Positions 7,685 to 19,364 of a stretch of 64,000 bases of DNA are shown here, one piece after another. The position numbers and the translations under genes were made by a program. Within the stretch, counting starts at the first letter, position 1, and each line of letters opens with the position of its first letter. Under the pieces are notes generated by a model. That model was not told the origin of the DNA and ran no database searches. It saw nothing but the letters and a program-made list of their open reading frames with translations. The DNA comes from Streptomyces cynarae (GTDB lineage: Bacteria; Actinomycetota; Actinomycetes; Streptomycetales; Streptomycetaceae), in contig NZ_CP106793.1 in NCBI RefSeq assembly GCF_025642135.1, forward strand, positions 7,036,001 to 7,100,000, in the 5' to 3' direction.

Positions 7685-8434
7685 CTAAGCGGTCGTGTCG
7701 GCCGAGGTCGGCTCGGGCAGCGGCGTCCGCGCCGCCCGCGTGACGTCCGCGACCAGCTCGACCACATCCGGCCCGTACGCCTGCGAATTGACCACCTTCA
7801 GCAGCAACACGAAGGATCCGGTGCCGTACTTGCGGTGCAGCCGCTCGTGGTGACGGGCGAGATAGCGGGTGGCGGCCTGGTTGTCGACGGCCCGCTGACC
7901 GCAGAAGAGGAACACCGGGCGGGACTCCTCCTGCCCGTCCGCGGTGAGCCGGGCGAGCAGGACGTACTCGCTCCGGCCGCGCTCCATGCGGTAGTCCTCC
8001 CCGCCGATCCGGAAGGTGCCCCGTTCCGCCGCAGGTTCGGGGTCCGTGTCGATCCGCACACCCGGTAGCAGCGACGAAAGATGGGCCGCCATCCGGCGGT
8101 TGGAGTACGGGCCGCCGACGCAGAACTCCGTCCGCTCGCCGAAGCCCTGCTGAGTGGCGTCGTGCGCCAAGACCTGGGCGCGCGCGTGGCAGTCCTTGAT
8201 CAGAGCGGAGAGTTCGAGCAGGGCGAACACGTCGTAGCGCTTCACCGACAGCTCCGGTCCACCTGCCGCGCGGTTGACCACCAGCAGCGACTCGGAGTGG
8301 TCCGGCAGCCCGAAGAACGCCTGCTTGCGCCGCAGCCTGCGCCTCCACAGGTACGTTCGGGCGAGCCAGCCCAGCGAGGCACTGATACCGGCGGCTATCA
8401 CCCCGAGGACGATGTTGCGCACGTCGTCGTTCAT
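7685..8434 (-). CDS. Membrane-anchored conserved protein of unknown function
   Basis: The product has 249 residues. It starts MNDDVRNIVLGVIAAGISAS with one N-terminal transmembrane helix (residues ~7-27), followed by a strongly basic stop-transfer stretch (RTYLWRRRLRRKQ). The soluble part (residues ~40-249) would therefore be cytoplasmic. It includes PDHSESLLVVNRAAGGPELSVKRYDVFALLEL, EFCVGGPYSNRRMAAHL, GRSEYVLLARL and RPVFLFCGQRAVDNQAATRYL. I recall this layout as a conserved Streptomyces family but know no function. The frame stays open upstream to 8686, but the ATG at 8434 gives the anchor at the N-terminus and the upstream sequence contains a dispersed repeat, so the shorter form is preferred. 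Confidence 0.7.
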   Translation of the reverse strand: MNDDVRNIVLGVIAAGISASLGWLARTYLWRRRLRRKQAFFGLPDHSESLLVVNRAAGGPELSVKRYDVFALLELSALIKDCHARAQVLAHDATQQGFGERTEFCVGGPYSNRRMAAHLSSLLPGVRIDTDPEPAAERGTFRIGGEDYRMERGRSEYVLLARLTADGQEESRPVFLFCGQRAVDNQAATRYLARHHERLHRKYGTGSFVLLLKVVNSQAYGPDVVELVADVTRAARTPLPEPTSADTTA

Positions 8435-8552
8435 GGCCGCGCATGCTAGTCCCCCGACAGGCGACGTTGGCCCCGTCGCGACGCCGGGCACGCCCTCTCG
8501 CCGCACCGACCGAAAGCCCAAGTGCGTCCAGTACGAGGGCTTCCGGCCGGCA

Positions 8553-8585
8553 CTCCCCCAAGCTCTTCGAGCAGGGGGTACCCCC
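8553..8585. repeat. Streptomyces interspersed inverted repeat, short copy
   Basis: CTCCCCCAAGCT, then CTTCGAGCAGGGGG, then TACCCCC form nested inverted repeats. This is a shortened version, lacking the central CGGCTTCG part, of an element dispersed in Streptomyces genomes. A fuller copy in the opposite orientation is at 17621-17661. It sits in the 297-bp gap before the gamma-glutamyltransferase gene. Confidence 0.75.
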
Positions 8586-8731
8586 GGAGAACGCACCGGA
8601 CGCCGCTCCTTGATGGGCAAACGTTGCCTGCCGGGGCACTGGTCCCCCATTCGGACCACTGGCCGAGGCGGTACTGACGGGGCCATGGCAATGTGGTTAC
8701 CCTGCGTGGACGCACGTCACTGGAGGTACGA

Positions 8732-10543
8732 ATGCGTCGCCCTGTCGCGCGGAAACTGGCGGTTTCGGCGGTCTCGGCCGCCCTGGTGTCGGTGGGAGCG
8801 GCGGCGCCGCCGCACGCCGCCTCGGCGCCGGAGAAGTCGACTCCGGCGAAAGTGCCCGTGGCCGTGGGCTACGGCGGGGCCGTGGCCAGTGTCGACGCCG
8901 ACGCGTCCGCCGCCGGCATCGAGGTCCTCAAGAAGGGCGGCAACGCGGTCGACGCGGCCGTCGCCACCGCCGCCGCGCTCGGCGTCACCGAGCCGTACTC
9001 CGCGGGCGTCGGCGGAGGCGGCTACTTCGTCTACTACGACGCCAAGTCCCGTACGGTGCACACCATCGACGGCCGTGAGACGGCACCGCTGACCGCCGAC
9101 TCGAACCTGTTCGTGGAGAACGGCAAGCCGCTCGCCTTCGCCGACGCCGTCAGCAGCGGCCTGAGCGTAGGCACCCCCGGCACGCCCGCCACTTGGCAGA
9201 AGGCGCTGGACGAGTGGGGCACCAAGCGGCTGGGGTCGGTGCTGAAGCCGGCCGAGCGGATCGCCCGCGACGGCTTCACCGTCGACCACACCTTCCGCTC
9301 CCAGACCGCGTCCAACGAGACCCGCTTCCGGTACTTCCCGGACACCGCCGAGCTGTTCCTGCCGGGCGGCCGACTCCCCGTCGTGGGCTCCACCTTCAAG
9401 AACCCCGACCTCGCCCGCACCTACGAGGAGCTGGGCCGCAAGGGCATAGGCGCGATCTACCACGGCGACCTCGGCAAGGACATCGTCGCCACGGTCGACA
9501 AGCCCCCGGTGGACCCGGCCTCGGGCTGGAACGCCCGCCCGGGCAAGCTGTCGGAGAAGGACCTCGCGGTCTACGGCGCCAAGCTCCAGGCGCCCACGAA
9601 GACGTCCTACCGCGGCCTCGACGTCTACTCCATCGCGCCCTCGTCCTCCGGCGGCACGACCGTCGGCGAGGCGCTCAACATCCTGGAGAGGACGGACCTT
9701 TCGAAGGCGAGCGAGGTGCAGTACCTGCACCACTTCATCGAGGCCGGCCGCATCGCGTTCGCAGACCGCGGTCGCTGGGTCGGTGACCCCGCCTTCGAGG
9801 ACGTGCCGACCAAGGACCTGCTGTCGCAGAAGTACGCCGACTCACGCGCGTGCCTGATCAAGGACGACGCGGTGCTCACCAGCCCACTCGCGCCGGGAGA
9901 CCCGCGCCACCCGGCGCCCTGCACGACCGGCGGCACGGCGGCCCCGACGACGTACGAGGGCGAGAACACCACGCACCTCACGGTCGCCGACAAGTGGGGC
10001 AACGTCGTCTCCTACACCCTCACCATCGAGCAGACCGGCGGCAGCGGCATCACCGTCCCGCACCGAGGCTTCCTGCTCAACAACGAACTCACGGACTTCT
10101 CCTTCACGCCCGCCAACCCGGCCGTGCACGACCCGAACCTGCCGGGCCCGGGCAAGCGTCCGCGCTCCTCGATCTCCCCGACCATCGTCCTCGACAAGCA
10201 GGGCCGCCCGGTCGTCGCGCTCGGTTCGCCCGGCGGCGCGACCATCATCACGACCGTGCTGCAGACCCTCACCGAGTTCCTGGACCGGCACCTGCCGCTG
10301 GTCGACGCGATCGCCGCGCCGCGCGCCAGCCAGCGCAACGCGGCGAAGACGGAACTCGAACCCGCCCTCTACAACAGCTCTCTGCGCGCCCAACTGGAGG
10401 CCATCGGGCACTCCTTCACGCTGAACCCCGAGATCGGTGCGGCGACGGGCGTGCAGCGCCTGCCAGGGGGCAAGTGGCTGGCCGCCGCCGAGAAGGTGCG
10501 ACGCGGCGGCGGCTCGGCGATGGTGGTGACCCCGGCGCCCTGA
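8732..10543 (+). CDS. ggt: Secreted gamma-glutamyltransferase
   Basis: The product has 603 residues. A Sec signal peptide (MRRPVARKLAVSAVSAALVS, cleavage after PHA or HAASA) leads into a full GGT proenzyme. The large-subunit motif AGIEVLKKGGNAVDAAVA is at residues ~50-67. The autoprocessing/catalytic site is NTTHLTVADKWGN with the nucleophile T413. Downstream are FLLNNELTDF, GKRPRSSISPTIV and LGSPGGATI, which build the glutamate pocket. GGTs cleave or transfer the gamma-glutamyl group of glutathione and related compounds outside the cell. The ATG at 8732 is chosen because GGAGG lies six bases upstream. A second, non-identical GGT-like gene is at 29118. Confidence 0.95.
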   Translation: MRRPVARKLAVSAVSAALVSVGAAAPPHAASAPEKSTPAKVPVAVGYGGAVASVDADASAAGIEVLKKGGNAVDAAVATAAALGVTEPYSAGVGGGGYFVYYDAKSRTVHTIDGRETAPLTADSNLFVENGKPLAFADAVSSGLSVGTPGTPATWQKALDEWGTKRLGSVLKPAERIARDGFTVDHTFRSQTASNETRFRYFPDTAELFLPGGRLPVVGSTFKNPDLARTYEELGRKGIGAIYHGDLGKDIVATVDKPPVDPASGWNARPGKLSEKDLAVYGAKLQAPTKTSYRGLDVYSIAPSSSGGTTVGEALNILERTDLSKASEVQYLHHFIEAGRIAFADRGRWVGDPAFEDVPTKDLLSQKYADSRACLIKDDAVLTSPLAPGDPRHPAPCTTGGTAAPTTYEGENTTHLTVADKWGNVVSYTLTIEQTGGSGITVPHRGFLLNNELTDFSFTPANPAVHDPNLPGPGKRPRSSISPTIVLDKQGRPVVALGSPGGATIITTVLQTLTEFLDRHLPLVDAIAAPRASQRNAAKTELEPALYNSSLRAQLEAIGHSFTLNPEIGAATGVQRLPGGKWLAAAEKVRRGGGSAMVVTPAP

Positions 10544-10565
10544 CGGCCGCCAGGAGGCTCACCCC

Positions 10566-13175
<2,610 letters not shown>

Positions 13176-13240
13176 GGCCTTCCGTTCCGCTGATGTACAT
13201 GCCGGTCCGTCGCGGGTGCCCGGGGTTGTCCGAGTTACAC

Positions 13241-13334
13241 CTGCGGTGCGTGCGTTTGCACCTGTGGTGCGTGCGCGCACCTGCGCTGCGTGCGCTCTCG
13301 TCTGCGGTGCGTACGTGCACGTGCGGTGCGTGCC
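13241..13334. repeat. Five phased direct repeats upstream of the ClpC gene
   Basis: Five copies of a 14-bp unit close to CTGCGGTGCGTGCG start at 13241, 13262, 13281, 13302 and 13321. Spacings are 21, 19, 21 and 19 bp, about two helical turns. Copies 2 to 5 each differ from the first by one to two bases. The array lies 66-160 bp before the ClpC start codon in a 410-bp intergenic region (13176-13585). That region also holds an imperfect dyad at 13346-13368 (AACACCATCG/CGATCGTTGTT). A same-face array suggests cooperative protein binding. Confidence 0.75.
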
Positions 13335-13585
13335 CTGACGCTTAGAACACCATCGCACGATCGTTGTTCAGGGGCATGTTCAGCAAGACGGACGCCCTCG
13401 GGCGGGCGGGTGGCCGACCCTCGAGCGGCGGCGCCGGCGCGGCGGGGCGGGGCGGGGCGCGCACAGGGTGCCAATGTCCCCGCGGAGCGCACTGCGTCCC
13501 CTCTGAAAACCGCCTGTAGCCCTTCCGTAACACGACTGGTGTTTTCTACCGGACCGGAGGACTCCACTCGGGGCGGGAGCTGAGA

Positions 13586-15254
13586 ATGGCGGTGGATCAA
13601 CTCCCGGGAGCCGTGCGGGAGTACGCGAGCTACCTGAACGGGCTGCTGGCGCGGCTCGACCAGGGCGGCGGCTGGTGCGGAGTCTTCTGGCAGCGCGACC
13701 CCGACGGCATGCGGGCCTGCCTGGAGGGCCGGGAGGTGCCGCCCTGGGACGTGGTGGAGGCGCTGCTGCAGGACCTCGCCGCCGCATACGGGCCCGCGGT
13801 CGCCGCGCCGGAGGCCGAGCGGGCGCGGGCGCTGCACGGAGCCTCACTCGCCGCGTACGACGCCCGGCCGGGCGCCCGGGAGGCGCTCGGCGACCGGCTC
13901 GACGTGATGCTGCGGGAGAAGCGCTTCGCGGCGGAGCGCAGGGCGGACCTCACGCGCAGGCTGGGATCGGCCGCCACCCGGGAGGAGGCCGCGTCGCTCC
14001 GGATCGACCTGGCCTGGGCGCGGGACGACCACGACCGCGCCACGGCCCGCTGTGCGGAACTGCGTCGCCGGATGGAGGCCCTCGATCACCGCGCCCTGCC
14101 CGCACAGGGCGCGCGGTCCTCCGGGGCGGCCTGGGCGGGGGACGTGTTCCGCCCGGGGGAAGCGGCCACGGAGGCCCGCGCCCCCGGGGAGACGGCCGGC
14201 GGGGGAACAGCGGCCCTGCCGGGCGGCCACGCGGAGAGCCGGCCGGCGGAGGTGCCCCGGCGCGCGCCGCGAGGGGTGGCCGCAGGCCCCGGACGCGCCG
14301 TCCGAACGGCCTCGCGGCGGTCGCCCGAACACGACGTCCGGACGGCCGTACGGCGGCTCGCAGACCCCGGACACGGGACCGGCCGACGACGCTGCCGTCT
14401 GGCACCGTGCCCGGGGCCAAGGCGCCCCCGAACCCGGTTCCGAGGGGCCGGTCGGTTCGTCCCGGGAACCCGTGAGCCGCGAGTCCGGCCCCGCTCCCGC
14501 CGCCGTGGACGCCCCCGCCGAACAGCGCTCCAAACGCCGCCCGCGCGGCAGCGCCCGTTTCGCCGGAGTGATGGACGTGCAGGAGCAGCCCACAGGTCCC
14601 GTTGCGCCCGTGGCGGCCCCCGCGCCGGGGCGTCGGGTCCCCCGTGGCGCCCGGTTCGCCGGGGCCGCCGGTGCCGAGACGCCCGAGGGACCGGGCCCTC
14701 AGCCGCGTACCCAGCCCCTCGACGAGGCCGATCGGCAGCTCACCGCCGACACCGTCGCCGCGCTCGTCCGGCTGCGCGCCGAGGGCCGCAGCGGCGAGGC
14801 GCACGCGCTGCTCGTCGAGGCCGCCCACTGGCCCGCCGACCGCTACCCCCTCCTGGCCGCCGAACTGCACCGTGCCGGCCTCGGCGCCGACTGGGCCACC
14901 CTGCTGTGGGAGGCCGCCTCGCTGCCCGCCGACCGCCTCGTCGCCGCCGCGGACGCCCTCACCGCGGCCGGCCGCGGCGCGGACGGCGAGGAGATGCTGC
15001 GGCAGGGCGTCGCACGGCCCGCGAAGGAGATCGGCGAGGCCGTCCTCGGGCTCCACGCCGACGGCCGGCACCGCGAGGTCGGCGCCCTCCTCGACGCGTA
15101 CGTACGCGTGCGTACGCCTCAGGAGGCCGCCCGCAGTGTCGCCGCCGACCCGCAGCTGCTCGTACCGTTGCTCCTGGAGGCCGCCCGGGGTGTCTCCGCC
15201 GAGCGTCACTGGGACCTCGTCCATGCTCTGAGGGTCGCCGGATTCACCGCCTGA
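13586..15254 (+). CDS. Conserved Streptomyces protein of unknown function (frameshifted in this sequence)
   Basis: The N-terminal part (from MAVDQLPGAVREYASYLNGL to about 14270) and the C-terminal part (to 15254) are in different frames but read as one protein of ~555 residues. The N-terminal region has DGMRACLEGREVPPWDVVEALLQDLA, like the start of small helical HTH-like domains, then a charged coiled stretch (ATREEAASLRIDLAWARDDHDRA). A long low-complexity linker follows, with two copies of a PRGxARFAG motif (14537-14566 and 14636-14662). The C-terminal ~170 residues are alpha-helical repeats (AALVRLRAEGRSGEAHALLVEAA). The frame changes near GGGG at 14273-14276; removing one G restores PRGWPQAPDAPSE. 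I recall it as a single-gene family in Streptomyces without known function. Confidence 0.65.
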
Positions 15255-15364
15255 CCGGCCCGGCTTCCGTGCGACCACTCACCCGCAGGAGTGCCAAACG
15301 TGATCGACTCAGCGGGTTCACGACGATGGTCTTGGCAAGGCCGCCGCGGAGGCTTACGTTCGAC

Positions 15365-15395
15365 CCTCTACGGCCCGGCTCTACGGGCGTAGAGG
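15365..15395. promoter_or_regulatory. TCTACG repeats/dyad before the first beta-ureidopropionase gene
   Basis: CCTCTACG (15365-15372) and CGTAGAGG (15388-15395) form an 8-bp dyad with a 15-bp spacer. A further direct CTCTACGG copy sits inside (15379-15386). The element ends 44 bp before the start codon at 15440, a position suited to an operator for the pyrimidine-catabolism genes. Confidence 0.5.
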
Positions 15396-15439
15396 CTCTC
15401 TGACGTCCCTCGCGGACCATCAGGCAAAGGAGCGGCACC

Positions 15440-16282
15440 ATGGCCCACGTCGTACGCGCCGCACTGGTCCAGGCGACCTGGACCGGTGACACCGAATCCA
15501 TGATCGCCAAGCATGTGGAGCACGCCCGTGAGGCGGCCCGGCAGGGCGCGAAGGTCATCGGCTTCCAGGAAGTCTTCAACGCCCCCTACTTCTGCCAGGT
15601 CCAGGAGCCCGAGCACTACCGCTGGGCCGAGCCGGTGCCGGACGGGCCGACGGTGCGCCGTATGCGGGACCTCGCGCGCGAGACCGGCATGGTGATCGTC
15701 GTCCCCGTATTCGAGGTCGAGCAGTCCGGCTTCTACTACAACACCGCCGCCGTGATCGACGCCGACGGCACCTACCTCGGCAAGTACCGCAAGCACCACA
15801 TCCCCCAGGTCAAGGGCTTCTGGGAGAAGTACTACTTCAAACCCGGCAACCTCGGCTGGCCCGTCTTCGACACCGCGGTCGGCAAGGTCGGCGTCTACAT
15901 CTGCTACGACCGCCACTTCCCGGAGGGCTGGCGGCAGCTCGGCCTGAACGGCGCCCAGCTGGTCTACAACCCCTCCGCCACCCACCGCGGCCTGTCCTCC
16001 TACCTCTGGCAGCTCGAGCAGCCCGCGGCGGCCGTCGCCAACGAGTACTTCGTCGCCGCGATCAACCGCGTCGGCCGGGAGGAGTACGGCGACAACGACT
16101 TCTACGGGACGAGCTACTTCGTGGACCCCCGTGGGCAGTTTGTGGGCGAGGTCGCGAGCGACAAGGAGGAGGAGCTCGTCGTGCGGGACCTCGACTTCGA
16201 CCTCATCGAAGAAGTGCGGCAGCTGTGGGCGTTCTACCGCGACCGCCGCCCCGACGCGTACGAAGGACTGGTGAAGCCGTGA
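15440..16282 (+). CDS. Beta-ureidopropionase-type nitrilase-superfamily amidohydrolase (copy 1)
   Basis: The product has 280 residues, full length for the nitrilase fold. The catalytic triad is visible as E44 (GFQEVF), K118 (GKYRKHHIP) and C155 (YICYDRHFPEGW). The motifs are those of N-carbamoyl-beta-alanine/N-carbamoyl-amino-acid amidohydrolases, which release CO2 and ammonia to give beta-alanine or an amino acid. A close paralogue of identical length lies at 19469 next to dihydropyrimidinase. GGAGCGGCACC before the ATG at 15440 supports the start. The stop overlaps the start of the aminotransferase gene by four bases (GTGA), so the two are translationally coupled, and the amine product may go straight to that enzyme. 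Confidence 0.88.
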   Translation: MAHVVRAALVQATWTGDTESMIAKHVEHAREAARQGAKVIGFQEVFNAPYFCQVQEPEHYRWAEPVPDGPTVRRMRDLARETGMVIVVPVFEVEQSGFYYNTAAVIDADGTYLGKYRKHHIPQVKGFWEKYYFKPGNLGWPVFDTAVGKVGVYICYDRHFPEGWRQLGLNGAQLVYNPSATHRGLSSYLWQLEQPAAAVANEYFVAAINRVGREEYGDNDFYGTSYFVDPRGQFVGEVASDKEEELVVRDLDFDLIEEVRQLWAFYRDRRPDAYEGLVKP

Positions 16283-17562
16283 GTGACCTGTACGACCGCC
16301 ACAAGGCCGTCCTGCCCGAGTGGCTGGCCCTCTACTACAAGGACCCCCTGGAGATCACCCACGGCGAGGGCCGGCACGTCTGGGACGCCCACGGGAAGAA
16401 GTACCTGGACTTCTTCGGCGGCATCCTGACCACGATGACCGCGCACGCGCTGCCCGAGGTGACCAAGGCGGTCAGCGAGCAGGCCGGGCGGATCATCCAC
16501 TCGTCCACGCTCTACCTCAACCGGCCGATGGTCGAACTCGCCGAGCGCATCGCCCAGCTGAGCGGCATCCCGGACGCCCGCGTCTTCTTCACCACGTCCG
16601 GCACCGAGGCCAACGACACCGCGCTGCTGCTCGCCACGACGTACCGGCGCAGCAACCAGATCCTCGCGATGCGCAACAGCTACCACGGCCGCTCGTTCAG
16701 CGCGATCGGCATCACCGGCAACCGCGGCTGGTCCCCGACCTCCCTGTCCCCGCTCCAGACGCTCTACGTCCACGGCGGGGTCCGCACCCGCGGCCCGTTC
16801 GCCCACCTGAGCGACGCCGACTTCATCGCGGCGTGCGTCGAGGACCTGAGGGACCTGCTCGGGCACACCCGCCCGCCCGCCGCGCTGATCGCCGAGCCGA
16901 TCCAGGGCGTCGGCGGCTTCACCTCGCCGCCCGACGGGCTCTACGCGGACTTCCGCGACGTACTCCAGGAGCGCGGCATCCTGTGGATCGCGGACGAGGT
17001 GCAGACCGGCTGGGGCCGCACCGGCGACAACTTCTGGGGCTGGCAGGCGCACGGCCGAAGCGGCCCGCCGGACATCCTCACCTTCGCCAAGGGCATCGGC
17101 AACGGCATGTCCATCGGCGGCGTCGTCGCCCGCGCCGAGATCATGAACTGCCTCGACGCCAACAGCATCTCGACCTTCGGCGGCACGCAGATCACGATGG
17201 CGGCCGGGCTCGCCAACCTCACCTACCTGCTGGAGCACGACCTCCAGGGCAACGCCCGGCGCGTCGGCGGACTGCTCATGGAGCGGCTGCGGGCGGTCGG
17301 CGCCCAGCTCCCGGGCGTACGGGAGGTGCGCGGGCGCGGCCTGATGATCGGCGTCGAGCTGGTGCGGCCCGGCACCGACGAGGCCGACCCGGACGCTGCG
17401 GCCGCCGTGCTCGAGGCTGCCCGCGACGGCGGGCTGCTGATCGGCAAGGGCGGCGGGCACAACACCAGCGTGCTGCGCATCGCCCCGCCGCTCTCGCTCA
17501 CCGTTGCGGAGGCCGAGGAGGGCGCCGCGATCCTCGAGCAGGCCCTGAGGGATGTCCAGTAG
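16279..17562 (+). CDS. Class III PLP-dependent aminotransferase, probably beta-alanine/omega-amino acid type
   Basis: The product has 427 residues and starts at a GTG that overlaps the previous stop codon. The fold-type I motifs are GTEANDTALLLAT, the Asp-containing LWIADEVQTGWGRTG that contacts the PLP ring, and the Schiff-base Lys K271 in TFAKGIGNGMSIGG. The C-terminal ELVRPG and NTSVLRIAPPLSLT segments match the alanine-glyoxylate/beta-alanine-pyruvate branch. In the cluster it would deaminate beta-alanine or 3-aminoisobutyrate, the end products of reductive uracil or thymine breakdown. The pathway role is inferred from the neighbouring ureidopropionase, dihydropyrimidinase and permease genes. 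Confidence 0.88.
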   Translation: MSDLYDRHKAVLPEWLALYYKDPLEITHGEGRHVWDAHGKKYLDFFGGILTTMTAHALPEVTKAVSEQAGRIIHSSTLYLNRPMVELAERIAQLSGIPDARVFFTTSGTEANDTALLLATTYRRSNQILAMRNSYHGRSFSAIGITGNRGWSPTSLSPLQTLYVHGGVRTRGPFAHLSDADFIAACVEDLRDLLGHTRPPAALIAEPIQGVGGFTSPPDGLYADFRDVLQERGILWIADEVQTGWGRTGDNFWGWQAHGRSGPPDILTFAKGIGNGMSIGGVVARAEIMNCLDANSISTFGGTQITMAAGLANLTYLLEHDLQGNARRVGGLLMERLRAVGAQLPGVREVRGRGLMIGVELVRPGTDEADPDAAAAVLEAARDGGLLIGKGGGHNTSVLRIAPPLSLTVAEAEEGAAILEQALRDVQ

Positions 17563-17620
17563 CAGGCAGCAAGTGAGCGGGCGAGTGAGCCGAAGGGGCG
17601 CGCCGGTGTCGAGAGAGCAT

Positions 17621-17661
17621 GGGGGTGCCCCCTGCTCGAGCGAAGCCGAGAGCTTGGGGGA
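17621..17661. repeat. Streptomyces interspersed inverted repeat, fuller copy
   Basis: GGGGGTGCCCCC, TGCTCGAGCGAAGCCGAG and AGCTTGGGGGAG form nested inverted repeats in the 195-bp gap between the aminotransferase and pucR-type genes. It is the reverse complement of the arrangement at 8553-8585. Such elements are common between genes in Streptomyces; any role in RNA folding is not shown. Confidence 0.8.
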
Positions 17662-17757
17662 GCGCGGAGGCGCGAAGCGCTGAGCACGGTCGGGCTCTCG
17701 ACACCCGCATCCAGCGCCCCGGAGGCGAAGCGAGCCACAAAAAAGGGAAGTGACGCC

Positions 17758-19320
17758 ATGCGCACCGCCTTGGAACCCGCCCTGTCGGTACGCCAGGTCC
17801 TCACCCTGGACCGGGTGCTCGCCGGAGAGCCCGAGGTGGTGGCCGGCGCCGGGCACCTTGACCGGCCGGTGCGGTGGGTGCACGTCGCGGAGGCGCCCGA
17901 TGTCGGGGTGATGCTCAGCGGCGGCGAGATGGTCCTCACCACGGGGGTGCTGCTCGCCGGTGACGTGGAGAAGCAGGCCGAGTACATCCGGTCCCTGCAC
18001 CGCGCGGAGGCCGCGGCCGTCGTCCTCGGACTGGGCCGGGCCTTCCCGGCGCCCCCGGACGTGATGCGCCGGGCCGCCGAGCGCTGCGGGCTGCCCATGG
18101 TGGTCCTGCATCGGCCCTTCCCGTTCGCCGAACTGACCGAGGAGGTCCAGTCCCGCCTCGTGCGGCGCAAGTTCGCGGCGGTGAGCCTGTCGGAGTCCGT
18201 CCGCACGGCCCTGACCGGGCTCATCACCACGGAGGCCCCGCTGCAGCGGCTGCTCGACGAGATCGCCGTGCACGCGGGCTGCCCGGTCGTCCTCACCAAC
18301 CTCGCCCACCGTGTGCTCGCCACGGCGGGGGAGCGGCCCGCGGTCGACGACGTGCTGCGCGACTGGGAGCGCATCGCCCGGCAGGCGGGCGGCAGTGAGG
18401 GCGACGGCTGGGTCCGCGCCGAGCTGGGCGGGCGAGGCGAGCGCTGGGGCCGGATCGTGCTGTGCGGCTACCGCGGGGACAGCCCCATCGGGCGCCTGCT
18501 GGCCGAGCGCGCCGCCGAGGCCCTGGTCCTGCACCGGATGCTCCACGGCTCCGTGCACACCTGGGAGGAGCAGTCCGCGCAGAGCCTGCTGACCGACCTG
18601 GTCTCCGGGGCCGTCCCGGCCGGCCGGCTGCTGCCCCGGGCGCGGGCGGCCGGGCTGCCCGTCAACCGCCGCACCTTCGTCCCCCTGGTCGTACGCGACG
18701 GCGATCCCGCACAGCTCGATCGCGTCCTGCGACTACTGGGCCTGCCCGGGCTCGCCGCCGAACTGGCCGACGGGGCCACCGCCGTACTGCTCAGCCTCGC
18801 CCGCGACCAGGACGCGGAAGCGCTGACCGCGCACTTCGCCACCCGGCTGCGCACGGAGTCCCCGGCGGTGCGCGGGACGGCCATCGCCGCCGCCGACCCG
18901 CGTACCGCCTGGGAGGACGTGCCCGCCGGACTGCGCGAGGCCCAGCACGTCGCGGACGCCGTGGCCGGCCACTCCGCCGCGCAGGACCTACCGGCCGTCG
19001 TACGCCTCAGGGACGTCCATCTGCGCGGCCTGATCCGGCTGCTGCGCGACGACGCGCACGTGCAGGCCTTCGCCGAGCGGGAGCTGGACGGGCTGCTGTG
19101 CGGGCGCGACGCCGAACACGAGTTGCTGCCGGTGCTGCGCACCTACCTCGCCACCGGCCGCAACAAGTCCCGCACCGCCCAGCTCCACCACGTCAGCCGA
19201 CCTGCCCTCTACCGCAGGCTGGAGGCCATACAGGCCCGCCTCGGGGTCGACCTCGACGACTTCGAACAGGCTGCCTCGGTACACATCGCGCTCCTCGCGC
19301 ACGACGCCCAACAAGAGTGA
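17758..19320 (+). CDS. PucR-family transcriptional regulator
   Basis: The product has 520 residues. An N-terminal PucR domain (about 10-130, SVRQVLTLDRVLAGEPEVVA and VRWVHVAEAPDVGVMLSGGEMVLTTG) is followed by a GGDEF-like/central region (~150-430). A C-terminal PucR-type helix-turn-helix is at about 460-510 (LRTYLATGRNKSRTAQLHHVSRPALYRRLEAIQ). PucR proteins respond to purine or pyrimidine breakdown metabolites. The gene sits in the middle of the pyrimidine/hydantoin cluster and reads toward its second half, so it is the likely pathway regulator. Exact 14-bp direct repeats at 19365-19410 just after it are candidate binding sites. The ATG at 17758 follows GGGAAGTGACGCC. Confidence 0.9.
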   Translation: MRTALEPALSVRQVLTLDRVLAGEPEVVAGAGHLDRPVRWVHVAEAPDVGVMLSGGEMVLTTGVLLAGDVEKQAEYIRSLHRAEAAAVVLGLGRAFPAPPDVMRRAAERCGLPMVVLHRPFPFAELTEEVQSRLVRRKFAAVSLSESVRTALTGLITTEAPLQRLLDEIAVHAGCPVVLTNLAHRVLATAGERPAVDDVLRDWERIARQAGGSEGDGWVRAELGGRGERWGRIVLCGYRGDSPIGRLLAERAAEALVLHRMLHGSVHTWEEQSAQSLLTDLVSGAVPAGRLLPRARAAGLPVNRRTFVPLVVRDGDPAQLDRVLRLLGLPGLAAELADGATAVLLSLARDQDAEALTAHFATRLRTESPAVRGTAIAAADPRTAWEDVPAGLREAQHVADAVAGHSAAQDLPAVVRLRDVHLRGLIRLLRDDAHVQAFAERELDGLLCGRDAEHELLPVLRTYLATGRNKSRTAQLHHVSRPALYRRLEAIQARLGVDLDDFEQAASVHIALLAHDAQQE

Positions 19321-19364
19321 GACGCCATGGAAATGAGCGGGAAACAGGTGCGTACGGGCCGGTA

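Noticed and set aside
13346..13368. The dyad AACACCATCG/CGATCGTTGTT as a heat-shock (HspR or HrcA) operator
   Set aside because: It does not match the HAIR or CIRCE consensus and is imperfect, so it is kept only as an unexplained dyad in the repeat-array entry.
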